DNA from: Mycobacterium sp.
GTDB taxonomy: Bacteria > Actinomycetota > Actinomycetes > Mycobacteriales > Mycobacteriaceae
Assembly: GCA_003987775.1 (NCBI GenBank)
Contig: RXJD01000008.1
Coordinates: 1-64,000 of the forward strand
Reading direction: 5' to 3'
Length of the DNA stretch: 64,000 bases
Part shown: positions 20,101 through 28,189 of the stretch, piece after piece
Numbering within the stretch: position 1 is the first letter of the stretch
Layout: each line of letters starts with the position of its first letter
Notes under the pieces: generated by a model
What the model was told of the DNA's origin: nothing
Databases searched by the model: none
Seen by the model: only the letters and a program-made list of their open reading frames with translations
Made by a program: the position numbers and the translations under genes

Positions 20101-21299
20101 GCGAGACGTAATCCGTTGCGGTGCACCAGCTCCAGTTCCTGACGAGCGGTCTCGTCGAGACTGTCGTCGCGGCTGCGCAACTCGTCGACCGGCCCCAGGA
20201 TCAAGGTGAGCGGGGTGCGGAACTCGTGGCTGATGTTGGAGAAGAAGGTGGTCTTGGCGCGGTCCAGTTCGGCGAGTTCCTCGGCGCGCTGCTGCTGCGC
20301 CTGGTAGCTGCGGGCGCTGCTCACCCCGGTCGCGAGGTAGCCAGCCACCAGTTCGACGAAACCGCGGTAGGCGTCGTCGAGCTCGCGATACCGGTTGAGT
20401 CCCGCGACCAGAAACCCGACCGGCGCGCCACCCTGTTGCAGCAGTGGCACCATGAAGGCCTGTTTCGGCGGCTCGGGCCAGGCGCCGCTGGGCAGGTTCA
20501 CCAACACGCCGTCGAGTTCGATCACCTCGCACTCGCCCTGCGCGGCCTTGTCGGCCGGCCACAACGAGTCGCTGCCGCGCGGCAACGTCTCCGGCGCCGC
20601 GGGATGCCCGAATGCGATGCCACTGACGCCGGCCAGCTGCGCGTCGCCCCGCTCGCCGAACAGGTAGGTCAGGGTGAACGGAAGGTCATACGGGTTCTTG
20701 TTGAGCTGGCCTGCGGCGAAGTCGAGCATCTGGCGCTCGGTGCGGATGACGCTGGGGTCCGAGCCCAGATCGCGCAGTGTCGAGATGCGCCGTTGGGCGA
20801 TGACCCGCTCGGTGTCCTCACTGACCACACAGAGCAGACCGACGACGCGGGCGTCGTCATTACGCAGCGGGCTGTAGGAGAAGGTGTGGTAGGACTCCTC
20901 CGGATATCCGGACCGCCCCACGATCAGCATCAGCGCCTCGTCCCAGGTCGCCTCGCCCTCGGTGAGGACGCGCTCCACCCGCTGGGCGATATCCGGCCAG
21001 ATCTCCGCCCAGACTTCGCTGGCGGGCCGGCCCAGCGCCCACGGATACTTGCGGCCCAAGGTGTCGCGGCGGTAGGCCGCGTTGCAGAAGAAGGTCAGCT
21101 CCGGGCCCCAGCCCATCCACATGGAGAACTGGGACGACAGCAGGATGTCCACGGCGGTGCGCAGGCTCTGCGGCCAATTATCAACTGGCCCAAGCGGAGT
21201 CGACGCCCAGTCGACGGCCGCCAGATCGCGGCCTATCTCCTGGTCTGCGCGAAAAACCACTGACGTCCCTTTCCCGTCATCGGAACCCGTACCCGACAC
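17157..21299 (-). CDS. Hybrid sensor kinase with receiver, PP2C phosphatase and anti-sigma kinase domains
   Basis: 1380 residues, apparently cytosolic (no clear membrane helices). In order: PAS-like sensor (about 20-165); GAF-like domain (185-330); HisKA with FFSNISHEFRTPL, phospho-His358; HATPase with N box NLLSNALKF near 472; receiver (627-745) with Asp677 in VISDVMMPKMDG; second PAS (757-875); GAF-like (885-1020); PP2C/SpoIIE phosphatase (1040-1252) with GGDWYD (Asp1059) and GDCVGHG (Asp1077); RsbW-like HATPase (1258-1380) with GEAVANAIEHG. Two-component and partner-switching machineries are thus fused in one chain, ending beside a STAS partner. M. tuberculosis Rv1364c joins only the PAS, PP2C, RsbW and STAS parts. 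Confidence 0.88.
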   Translation of the reverse strand: MSGTGSDDGKGTSVVFRADQEIGRDLAAVDWASTPLGPVDNWPQSLRTAVDILLSSQFSMWMGWGPELTFFCNAAYRRDTLGRKYPWALGRPASEVWAEIWPDIAQRVERVLTEGEATWDEALMLIVGRSGYPEESYHTFSYSPLRNDDARVVGLLCVVSEDTERVIAQRRISTLRDLGSDPSVIRTERQMLDFAAGQLNKNPYDLPFTLTYLFGERGDAQLAGVSGIAFGHPAAPETLPRGSDSLWPADKAAQGECEVIELDGVLVNLPSGAWPEPPKQAFMVPLLQQGGAPVGFLVAGLNRYRELDDAYRGFVELVAGYLATGVSSARSYQAQQQRAEELAELDRAKTTFFSNISHEFRTPLTLILGPVDELRSRDDSLDETARQELELVHRNGLRLAKLVNTLLDFSRIEAGRMRAQFEPVDLASLTAELASVFRSAINQVGLALTVECPPLDEPVYVDREMWEKVVLNLLSNALKFTFDGGISVRVTQEGGQAVISFADTGVGVSAAEMPRLFERFHRIETSRARSTEGSGIGLALVKELVGLHGGTITADSREGEGTTFTIRLPFGTAHLPADELVDPSAPRASIGAISEPYVQEALRWLPGESVSTPVSAALPAKGGAAQPRVLVADDNVDMREYLGNLLGASGYQVSGAADGEQALEAIRVQLPDLVISDVMMPKMDGLQLLAALRADQRTAALPVLLLSARAGQEASIEGLLAGADDYLVKPFAAAELLARVRANVELARMRNYHARWRTALVDSLQEAFFVIDEHGSVIEINAAFGEILGYGPEGLPYDPPHAWWPDPELDITARQLVEDEFAKSLDESEGSLTIPVTHRDGHRLWIAVNFNHAHDPDSGRRVMVGTFRDITAEHYAVQSQSALAELNQQLVQADTLTDALQGAAEVLRRVWQARRVLAVTFANGPTERAPRVVCAGEPVEWADLSPELQQQIGSLRETDLLSTVTVDAGVAGIASQHPRGLLAIWVELTEHRRFTREDQTLLAVLAGRLGQGLQRVYQLDEQRETAVALQHAMLGPTSLPQGFAVRYLPASHPLQVGGDWYDVVDLDEDRVALIVGDCVGHGLAAATVMGQLRSACRALLLEQPSPGAVLTALDRFAERLPGARCTTAFCAVLTQETGELVYSSAGHPPPIMVYADGTTVLLGGEHGLPLALRPNWQRPESRITMPPRATLLLYTDGLVERRGHSLDDGMTRAADLVQNGRSQELEEVADRLMSQLEPGGGYPDDVAMLLYRQPAPFSLEFAADANYLADSRDALRSWLTRAGVEPEQIQDVLIAAGEAVANAIEHGHRDQRVGTVSLRATAIVDRLQVTVTDTGAWKTPTQVAEFSRGRGISLMRVLMEDCSIQSSEAGTTVSMHARIT

Positions 21300-21310
21300 T
21301 CAGTATGACT

Positions 21311-22798
21311 TCACCTGGCCGCCAGCGGTGTGGCGATGTCCTCCAACGATTTGCCTTCGGCGTCGACGGCGAGGAACCAGGCGACCAGGCCGCCGATGAT
21401 CATCACCGCCGCGCCCAACAGATAGCCCAGGAACAGCAACATCGGCCTGGAGCCGTCACCGATCAGTGCGCCGTAAATGACCGGCCCGAGGGCGCCGAAA
21501 CACTGCGCGATGGCGAAGAACACCGCGATTGCCTTGGCACGAACCTCGAGCGGGAAGATCTCGCTGACGGTCAGATAGGCGGCGCTGGCACCGGCCGACG
21601 CGATGTAGAAGATGACGCACCAGGCGACGGTCTGGGTGATCGCGTTCAGCACGCCGGCCTGGAACAGGGCCGCGCTGACGGCCAGCAGCAGCCCCGAGAG
21701 CAGGTAGGTTCCGGCGATCATCCTGCGCCGGCCGATGGTGTCGAAGAAGTGCCCGATTGTCAGCGGCCCCAACAGATTCCCCACTGCGAACGCGATGAGG
21801 TACAGCGGCGTCGACGCAGACGGCACGCCATAGAACTTGCCCAGCACCAGGGTGTAGGTGAAGAAGATCGCGTTGTACAGGAACGACTGGCTGATCATCA
21901 GCACGGCACCCAGCGCGGCCCGGCTCGGGTAGTCGCGAAACAGCACGCGCGTCAGCGCGAGATAGCCGATTTCCTGGGCGGGCCGCAATTCGATGGCCGT
22001 CGATTCGTCGACCGGCGGCAGCGCGGCCCCGGTGGCCCGCACCTCCTCCTCGATGTGGGAGATGGTCCGCTCGGCGTCCTCGGTGCGACCGTTCATCACC
22101 TGCCAGCGCGGGCTTTCCGGCAGGTTGCGCCGCACCAGCAGAATCACCAGAGCCAGCACCGGGCCGAGCAGGAAGGCCAGGCGCCAGCCCAGGCTCAGAT
22201 CGATCGCCCGCAGGAAAATGAAGGTGCCCAGCGTGCCCAGGACCGCCCCGGCCCAGTAGGTGCCGTTGACCGCGATGTCCACCCGGCCACGGAACCGGGC
22301 CGGGATCAGCTCGTCGATCGCCGAGTTGATTGCGGCGTATTCGCCGCCGATGCCCATCCCGGAGATGAATCGCGTGAGATAGAGGAACGCGATCCAGGCC
22401 GCACTGTTCCCGAGCGTGGCGGCGGTGAGCGCACTGCCGAGCAGGTACACGCCCAGCGTGACCATGAACAGGTTGCGCCGGCCCAGCTTGTCGGACAGGC
22501 GCCCGAAGAACAGCGCACCGGCCACCTCGCCCGCCAGGTAGACGGTGGCGACGAACCCGACGGCGGCCGACGACAGATGCAGTGTCTGCGGTTCGGTCAG
22601 CGTTTCGGCGACCGCACTGGCGACCGTGATTTCCAGGCCGTCCAGGATCCAGGCCACGCCGAGCGCTACCACCATGCGCGTGTGGAAGGGCGACCAAGGC
22701 AGCCGATCGATCCGTGCGGGAATCAGGCTGCGGATCGCTCCACGTTCGTCGCTATTCGGCACACGTCCTCGTTCCCGTCTGGGGGATTCCAGAAACAT
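21311..22798 (-). CDS. MFS transporter, sugar/acid-porter type
   Basis: 495 residues with about 12 hydrophobic segments. Signature loops: WILDGLEITVASA in helix 1, GRLSDKLGRRNLFM between helices 2 and 3, GMGIGGEYAAINS in helix 5, and a long central loop with EEVRA. The Asp in WILDGLE and GxxSDxxGRR are typical of the sialate/aromatic-acid/sugar porter families. It imports or exports an unknown small molecule across the inner membrane. ATG 22798 lies directly against the TGA of the upstream NTF2-like gene, and the hybrid kinase starts 11 bp after its stop, so all belong to one transcript. Confidence 0.85.
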   Translation of the reverse strand: MFLESPRRERGRVPNSDERGAIRSLIPARIDRLPWSPFHTRMVVALGVAWILDGLEITVASAVAETLTEPQTLHLSSAAVGFVATVYLAGEVAGALFFGRLSDKLGRRNLFMVTLGVYLLGSALTAATLGNSAAWIAFLYLTRFISGMGIGGEYAAINSAIDELIPARFRGRVDIAVNGTYWAGAVLGTLGTFIFLRAIDLSLGWRLAFLLGPVLALVILLVRRNLPESPRWQVMNGRTEDAERTISHIEEEVRATGAALPPVDESTAIELRPAQEIGYLALTRVLFRDYPSRAALGAVLMISQSFLYNAIFFTYTLVLGKFYGVPSASTPLYLIAFAVGNLLGPLTIGHFFDTIGRRRMIAGTYLLSGLLLAVSAALFQAGVLNAITQTVAWCVIFYIASAGASAAYLTVSEIFPLEVRAKAIAVFFAIAQCFGALGPVIYGALIGDGSRPMLLFLGYLLGAAVMIIGGLVAWFLAVDAEGKSLEDIATPLAAR

Positions 22799-23203
22799 TC
22801 ATCCCGCAAGCTGATCGGCCGTCGGCGGCTGAGCGAACACGCGTTCTCCGGTGATCAGGTCGGACTCGTCGAAGCCGAACACCGCCCACAGCCGGAGCTC
22901 GAACGGCTCCGTCGCCGTAGTCGGGGTACCGCGCAACCAGAACTCGATCTGCACCTGCCCGTCGTCGAGGTGGGTCAGCTCGATCAGCTCGTTGGTCTGG
23001 TCGGGCACCAGCGTCCGGCCGTCGATCCAGTACCGCATCACCTCATCGGCTCCGTCGAATACGGTGCCGTCGGGCAGTTCGTAACGGGGATGGCTGAATG
23101 TCGCCATCGTCCGGTCCCATTCCTGCACGTTCTCGCTCTGCATGTGCTCGATGACGCGAGCCGTGCGAGCCTCCTGATGCGCGCGCCGGTCGGGATCGGC
23201 CAT
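22799..23203 (-). CDS. NTF2/SnoaL-like hypothetical protein
   Basis: 134 residues from ATG 23203. An upstream in-frame ATG at 23218 is rejected because the sequence between the two is itself a strong ribosome binding site (AAAGGAG, about 23209-23215). Features: a helix with NVQEWDRTMATF, then FDGADEVMRYWID and late strands, as in SnoaL-like polyketide cyclase or ester-cyclase folds. Function unknown. It sits between the DUF1345 and MFS genes without gaps. Confidence 0.7.
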   Translation of the reverse strand: MADPDRRAHQEARTARVIEHMQSENVQEWDRTMATFSHPRYELPDGTVFDGADEVMRYWIDGRTLVPDQTNELIELTHLDDGQVQIEFWLRGTPTTATEPFELRLWAVFGFDESDLITGERVFAQPPTADQLAG

Positions 23204-23214
23204 GAACGCTCCTT

Positions 23215-23856
23215 TCATGAATTACTCAGCCCAACAACCAGATTGATGGTGACGGCCAGGATAACCGCCCCGAAGAGGTAGGACAGCAGCGCCTGGCACA
23301 GCGCGATCCGCCGCAGTTGGCCGGTCTTCAGCGTGGTGTCGGATACCTGGTAGGTCATTCCGATGGTGAATCCGACGTAGAAGAAGTCGAGAAAACGCGG
23401 GTTGTCCGTGCCGTTGAAGTCGATGCCGCCGGACGAGTCCGAGTAGTACACATCGGCATAGCGGATGCTGAACACGGTATGGACGACGCACCACGCTACG
23501 GCGATGCTGACCACACCGATGGCTGCGGCGATGTCCTTCTCGGCCCCGGTCTTCGAACTGGCGGTCAGTAGATGCGCCACCCCGGCCAGACTCGCCACGC
23601 TCGCCGACAGGATCACCACGTCGATGAGCCAGCCGGTCGGCGGGTCCTCCGGCACCACGTGCTCACGCGTCCGCTCGGCGTCCATCGGCAGCACGACGAT
23701 CCACGTCCACACCAGATAAACCAGCGCCGCCGTGGTCCAGCCGACGCTCGGCGCGTACTTCCAGCCCGTCGTGCCGGCGATCAGCGACACGGCGGCCACG
23801 CCGACGAGCCCCGCCACCATCAACCGGGTAACGACGTGTCTGCGCCAGCCTCGCAT
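23215..23856 (-). CDS. DUF1345 integral membrane protein
   Basis: 213 residues with four to five hydrophobic segments: residues about 8-28, 33-53, 80-100, 112-135 and 185-208. The conserved DFFYVGFTIGMTYQVSDT stretch identifies DUF1345; the function of this family is not known. The start is ATG 23856, six bases after the stop of the WS/DGAT gene; the longer open frame to 24243 is read-through. The TGA at 23215-23217 overlaps the ribosome binding site of the next gene. Confidence 0.8.
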   Translation of the reverse strand: MRGWRRHVVTRLMVAGLVGVAAVSLIAGTTGWKYAPSVGWTTAALVYLVWTWIVVLPMDAERTREHVVPEDPPTGWLIDVVILSASVASLAGVAHLLTASSKTGAEKDIAAAIGVVSIAVAWCVVHTVFSIRYADVYYSDSSGGIDFNGTDNPRFLDFFYVGFTIGMTYQVSDTTLKTGQLRRIALCQALLSYLFGAVILAVTINLVVGLSNS

Positions 23857-23861
23857 CGCGG

Positions 23862-25286
23862 TCAAATCAGCGCCGTGGCCGGCGGCAGGGTGGCCGCGAC
23901 CGGCGTGAGGTCGCCGGAAAGTCCTGCGGCAGTGCGCAGTTCGCGGAAGGAGTCGATCAGCGCGTCGGTGGCCTCGTGCGGATCGTCGAGCGTGCGGTCG
24001 TCGGTCAGCACCGAGACGGCCAGTTGGTCGACGTAGCTCCAGACCGTGATATTCATGCCGCTGCCGGCGACGATCGGCCCCACCGAATAGATTTCGTTGA
24101 GCGTCGCCCCCTCGATGCAGCCGCGTTCGCGCGGCCCGGGCACGTTGGACACGACCAGGTTCATGACGGCGCCCGACTCCATACGCCGGGCCTGGGTGCG
24201 AAAAATCCCCGGCGACAACGCCGTCGGCAGATAGGACATCCACGCGGGCAGCACGGTCGGACCGAGCAGCTGGTGATTCTCCTTCGCGATCCTGGTGGCC
24301 ATCGCCGTGAGCGTCACCCGTTGCATCGGGTCATCGACGTGCACCGGCAGCGACGGTGTCATGTAGGTGAATTCATTGCCGGCCAAGCGGTCTGGGGACG
24401 GGTTGTAACTCACCGGTACCCCGGCGATCAACGGGACGTCGGCGTGGCCGTCATAGCGCAGCAGCAATCGGCGCAGCGCGCCCGCGACGGTCGTCAGCAC
24501 GACGTCGTTGAGCGTGACCCCGAGGTGCTTGCTCGTCTCCTTGACGTCGGCCAGCGCGAGCGGCGCGGTCGCGAACCGGCGCCCCGGGCCGACCCGGTGG
24601 TTGATGAAGCACGGCGGCGGGGCGAAATTGCGCGCCAGGTCGGGGTTGACGCCCCGTTCCTTCGATCGGCGCCGCACCCGTGCGACGCCCGAGGCCGTCT
24701 CGTTGACCAGACGCGGCAGTTTCCGGATCAACCCGGCGTGGTCGCGGACGGCCTCCTTGAGCAGGTGCGAGCGCGTCGGCAGTTCGGGCGGCACCCGCCG
24801 CGGCTCGGGCTGATGCGGCGACAGCGCCTGAGCCATCTGGTTCGCCGAGGCCATGCCGTCGGCCAACACGTGATGGACCTTGTGAATGATGGCGATCCGG
24901 TTGTCGGCGAGCCCCTCCGCCACGTACATCTCCCACAGCGGGTGATCACGGCGCAACGGGGTGCTCGCGATCTCGCCGATCAACTCATCGAGTTCGCGGC
25001 GCCCACCCGGCGCCGGCACCTGAGCCCGGCGTACGTGGTATTCGAGGTCGATGTCGTCGTTGATCACCCACATGGGGTGGTGCAGCTTCAGCGGGATGTC
25101 CAGCAGCTGGTAGCGCAACGGCTCGAGAGCCATAAGCCGTTGGTAGCCGACCGAGCGAAACAACTCGAAGTCGAAGTCCTGCTCCATATTCGACACGTCG
25201 AGGATGCCGATTTTCAGCGTGTGCATGTGGATCTCGGGTGTCTCGGTGTAGAGCATCAGCGCGTCGACACCGTTGAGTCGCTTCAC
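23862..25286 (-). CDS. WS/DGAT family O-acyltransferase (wax ester/triacylglycerol synthase)
   Basis: 474 residues, close to mycobacterial Tgs proteins. The catalytic HHxxxDG is present as HHVLADG at residues 138-144 and the second family motif as NLVVSNVPGP near 390. It esterifies diacylglycerol or fatty alcohols with acyl-CoA at the membrane or lipid-body surface. The start is GTG 25286 (the frame begins VKRLNGVDALML, as in relatives). First gene of a minus-strand run of six genes; divergent from a TetR gene whose operator lies 60 bp away. Confidence 0.88.
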   Translation of the reverse strand: MKRLNGVDALMLYTETPEIHMHTLKIGILDVSNMEQDFDFELFRSVGYQRLMALEPLRYQLLDIPLKLHHPMWVINDDIDLEYHVRRAQVPAPGGRRELDELIGEIASTPLRRDHPLWEMYVAEGLADNRIAIIHKVHHVLADGMASANQMAQALSPHQPEPRRVPPELPTRSHLLKEAVRDHAGLIRKLPRLVNETASGVARVRRRSKERGVNPDLARNFAPPPCFINHRVGPGRRFATAPLALADVKETSKHLGVTLNDVVLTTVAGALRRLLLRYDGHADVPLIAGVPVSYNPSPDRLAGNEFTYMTPSLPVHVDDPMQRVTLTAMATRIAKENHQLLGPTVLPAWMSYLPTALSPGIFRTQARRMESGAVMNLVVSNVPGPRERGCIEGATLNEIYSVGPIVAGSGMNITVWSYVDQLAVSVLTDDRTLDDPHEATDALIDSFRELRTAAGLSGDLTPVAATLPPATALI

Positions 25287-25338
25287 ACGCCTATTCCACC
25301 CCGTCGCGGGTTTGGACGCCAGACCCCCATCCCGGGCT

Positions 25339-25361
25339 TACACTTCGGTCGGTTGTCCGAC
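25339..25361 (+). promoter_or_regulatory. Promoter and TetR operator, copy 1
   Basis: A -10-like TACACT (25339-25344) is followed by the inverted repeat GTCGG-TTGT-CCGAC at 25348-25361, i.e. over the likely transcription start. Downstream is the strong ribosome binding site GAAGGAGG (25366-25373). The same arrangement recurs at 26029-26052 before the amine oxidase gene, so it is probably the autoregulatory site of the TetR protein encoded at 25379. Confidence 0.65.
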
Positions 25362-25378
25362 TATTGAAGGAGGCCGCG

Positions 25379-25996
25379 ATGGCATACGTGCGTGCGGAGC
25401 GGCGCCAGGAGGAGATCGTCGCCGCCGCGGTCCGGGTCCTGAGCGACATCGGAGTTCCGGGGACGACCTTGCGCGCGGTGGCGGCCGAGGCCGGGATTCC
25501 GCTCGGCACACTGCACTATGTGTTTCCGACGAAGGACCAGTTGCTGCGCGCGGTCATCACGGCGGTCATCGACGACGTGGTGGCGACGGTGCAGCCCGGC
25601 CTTGCGCCCGACCGCGGCGTCGCGCACGGGCTGCGGCAGGGTATGACGGGGTTCTGGAACGCGCTGGTCGAACGTCAGATCGGACTGCAGATCATGCAGT
25701 ACGAACTGGCCATGTACTCGGTGCGTAGCGAAGGCGCGGGCGGACTGGCCCAGTTGCAGTACGACCGCTACACCGATCTGGTCAGCGCGCTGTGCGAGCA
25801 GGCGGCACGGGCGGCCGGCGAACGATGCGCCGTCGACTTCCCGACACTCGGGCGGTTGGCGCTGGCCGTGCTGGACGGCCTGATCGTGCAGTACGTGGCC
25901 AGCACCGACGCCGCGCGTGCACGGCACGATCTCGAACGCGCCGTGGACATGCTGGTGATGTTCGCCGACCCCCAGCCGATCCCGGCGGCCCGGTGA
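25379..25996 (+). CDS. TetR/AcrR family regulator
   Basis: 205 residues from ATG 25379, chosen because GAAGGAGG precedes it by six bases. The HTH is TTLRAVAAEAGIPLGTLHYVF, followed by PTKDQLLRAV. The C-terminal domain is of the type that binds hydrophobic ligands. A GTCGG-N4-CCGAC palindrome lies before this gene and again before the amine oxidase gene 82 bp downstream, so the protein very likely represses both. It may also affect the divergent WS/DGAT gene. Confidence 0.87.
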   Translation: MAYVRAERRQEEIVAAAVRVLSDIGVPGTTLRAVAAEAGIPLGTLHYVFPTKDQLLRAVITAVIDDVVATVQPGLAPDRGVAHGLRQGMTGFWNALVERQIGLQIMQYELAMYSVRSEGAGGLAQLQYDRYTDLVSALCEQAARAAGERCAVDFPTLGRLALAVLDGLIVQYVASTDAARARHDLERAVDMLVMFADPQPIPAAR

Positions 25997-26028
25997 CCCG
26001 TGTTGCGCAGGCGCCCCTGACTGTGGCT

Positions 26029-26052
26029 TACTAATTCGGTCGGTTGACCGAC
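26029..26052 (+). promoter_or_regulatory. Promoter and TetR operator, copy 2
   Basis: GTCGG-TTGA-CCGAC at 26039-26052 follows the -10-like TACTAAT (26029-26035). It shares GGCTTAC and TTCGGTCGGTTG with the site at 25339-25361; spacing from -10 to palindrome differs by one base. It controls the amine oxidase gene, whose GGGAGG ribosome binding site is at 26066-26071. Confidence 0.65.
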
Positions 26053-26077
26053 TTACTCTGGACGCGGGAGGCACTCG

Positions 26078-27382
26078 GTGCAGAACTCAACGGTTGTCGT
26101 GGTGGGCGCCGGTTTATCCGGACTGACCGCTGCGCACGAGCTCGATCGCCGGGGCATCGACGTCATCGTCCTCGAAGCGGCCGATCGCGTGGGCGGGCGC
26201 GTGCTGGGCCGGACCAGCACGCTGGGGTCGCGTTTCGACCTCGGTGGGCAGTGGATCGGCCACGACCACCACCGGGTCAAGGAGTTGGCCACCGAGCTGG
26301 GCGTGACCGTGTTTCCCATGCATACCGGGACGCTGCCCACCGTGATCGACGGCCCGCGGCGGGTTTCACCACTGGGCCCGTCGATGCTCGTCTCGGCTCT
26401 GGCGCTGACCGGGATCGGCGTGCTGGCACGGCTCGGGGCACCGGCCGGATTCAACGCGACGACACTCGACCGCTGGCTGAGCAAGGTGCCCGGCCGTACC
26501 GCTCGGCGACTGCTCGAGGTGGTGGCCCTGATCTCGTGGACCGGCGATCTCGACCGGCTGTCGGTGCGGGCTGCCGCGGACATGATCCGTCACCAGGGAG
26601 GCCTGCTGACGATTCTCGGGACCAAAGGCGGCGCCCAGGAATCATTGCTGGTCGAGAGCGCCGGGGCGCTGGTCGAGCGGTTGGCGGCAGGGCTGGGCCC
26701 GCGGGTGCGCACCGGACATCGGGTGACCTCGATCGAGTGTGGCGACCGGGTGCTGCTTCGCACGCCGTCAGGGGTTGTGCAGGCCGACAAGGTGATCGTC
26801 ACGGTGCCGCCGCCAGTAGCGTCGCGGATCGCGTTCGAACCCGGGCTACCCGCGGATCACGTTGCCCTGCAGTGCAATACGTACATGGGGTCGGTCTTCA
26901 AAGCGGTCGCTGTCTATCAGCGGCCATTCTGGCGGGAACGGGGCGGCGGGGAGTTCCTCGTCCTGGGCAAACCCGGCAGCGCGGTTTTCGACACCTCCGC
27001 GCCGGGCGGACCCGGCCATCTGTGTGTGCTGGTCGGGGGCCCCGAGGCGCGCGAACTGTCCCTCCTGGACGACGCGGCGCGCCGCGAGGCAGTGCTGGCG
27101 CCGCTCGTGGCCCACATCGGTCATGAGGTGCTGCAGCCGGTCGACTGGCAGGAGAAGTCCTGGCACCTGGACGAATTCGTCGAAGGTGGGTACGTCGCAC
27201 TGCCGAAACCCGGCACCACCGAAGGATTCGTGCCGATGGCATGCGCTCCGGTCGGTGACCTCCACTGGGCTGGATCGGAGACGGCCAGCGGGCATCCGGG
27301 CTATCTGGACGGCGCGATCGAAGCCGGCCGGCGCGCCGCCGCAGAAGTGACCGCTGCCCTACAGCCGTCCCTCGACCCGTAG
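26078..27382 (+). CDS. Flavin amine oxidase under TetR control
   Basis: 434 residues from GTG 26078. FAD motif [33 protein letters not shown], and the C-terminal HWAGSETASGHPGYLDGAIEAG. No signal peptide, so cytosolic, unlike the Tat-exported homologue at 7323. It oxidises an unknown amine-type substrate with O2. The TetR gene directly upstream shares an operator palindrome with it, so the substrate or a related compound is probably the inducer. It overlaps the convergent enoyl-CoA hydratase gene by 24 bp. Confidence 0.85.
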   Translation: MQNSTVVVVGAGLSGLTAAHELDRRGIDVIVLEAADRVGGRVLGRTSTLGSRFDLGGQWIGHDHHRVKELATELGVTVFPMHTGTLPTVIDGPRRVSPLGPSMLVSALALTGIGVLARLGAPAGFNATTLDRWLSKVPGRTARRLLEVVALISWTGDLDRLSVRAAADMIRHQGGLLTILGTKGGAQESLLVESAGALVERLAAGLGPRVRTGHRVTSIECGDRVLLRTPSGVVQADKVIVTVPPPVASRIAFEPGLPADHVALQCNTYMGSVFKAVAVYQRPFWRERGGGEFLVLGKPGSAVFDTSAPGGPGHLCVLVGGPEARELSLLDDAARREAVLAPLVAHIGHEVLQPVDWQEKSWHLDEFVEGGYVALPKPGTTEGFVPMACAPVGDLHWAGSETASGHPGYLDGAIEAGRRAAAEVTAALQPSLDP

Positions 27383-28189
27383 TTTCGGGTGCACCCAGTT
27401 GGGCGATCGGCGTTCCTTGAAGGCCAGGAAGCCCTCGATCGACTCGGGCGCGCCGAGGCTGGACTGCATCCCGATCCGGTCGTAGAGGCCCAGGTAGCTG
27501 TCCAGGCTGGACTTGATCACTGCCCGGGCGGCGGGTGCGGTGCGGCAGCACTGTGCGAGCACTTCCCTTGCCGCAACGGGCAACTCGTCGTGGGCAACGA
27601 CGCGCGCCACCATCCCCCAGTCCAGCGCCTCGTGGGCGGACAGGGTGCGGCCGGTGAACATCAGGTCGCGGGTCCGTACCGGACCGATGAGCCGGGCGAG
27701 CATCTGGCTGTAATAGGTATCGGCGATGCCGCGGTAGAGCTCGGGCACCCGGAAGGTGGCGCGGTCGCTGACCACGGCCATGTCGGCACACAGCGCGATC
27801 TGCAGTCCCCCGCCCTGACAGAGTCCGTTGACCGCGGCGACCACCGGCTTGGCGGACTGGCGCAGGGTATCGAAGGGCAGCGCGTCCATGCCGAGCGCCG
27901 AGCCGAAGGTCAGCCAGTTGTCACTACCGCCGCCGCCCATATCGCCGCCGGGTGCGAAGACGTCCCCGGTGCCGGTGATGAGCAGGCCCGCCAGATCGGG
28001 ATCGGAGCCGACGTGATTGACCGCGTACTTGATCCCGAAGTACATCGCCGGCGTCATCGCGTTGCGGGCTTCCGGCCGGTCCAGGGTGCAGACTCCGAAG
28101 GCGCCCTCGCGGGTGAACTTCAAAAACGGCGTTCCCAGCCAGTCGCCGTCGGGTGGCCTGGGGGCCGGTGGTTGCTGACCCTGCGTCAT
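27359..28189 (-). CDS. Enoyl-CoA hydratase/isomerase family protein
   Basis: 276 residues from ATG 28189. Crotonase fold: CTLDRPEARNAM, the oxyanion-hole strands GTGDVFAPGGD and VNGLCQGGGLQIALCADM, and FRVPELYRGI. In canonical hydratases two Glu act in the second and third of these regions; here the Glu of FRVPELYRG may correspond to one of them while the other is not evident, so the reaction (hydration, isomerisation or other) is uncertain. The ATG overlaps the TGA of the NTF2-like gene by one base. Confidence 0.8.
   Translation of the reverse strand: MTQGQQPPAPRPPDGDWLGTPFLKFTREGAFGVCTLDRPEARNAMTPAMYFGIKYAVNHVGSDPDLAGLLITGTGDVFAPGGDMGGGGSDNWLTFGSALGMDALPFDTLRQSAKPVVAAVNGLCQGGGLQIALCADMAVVSDRATFRVPELYRGIADTYYSQMLARLIGPVRTRDLMFTGRTLSAHEALDWGMVARVVAHDELPVAAREVLAQCCRTAPAARAVIKSSLDSYLGLYDRIGMQSSLGAPESIEGFLAFKERRSPNWVHPKLRVEGRL

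Noticed and set aside
17148..20111. 987-residue frame antisense to the hybrid kinase, and an 852-residue one at 9309-11867
   Set aside because: Shadow frames of well-supported genes, rich in Arg, Gln and His without domains.
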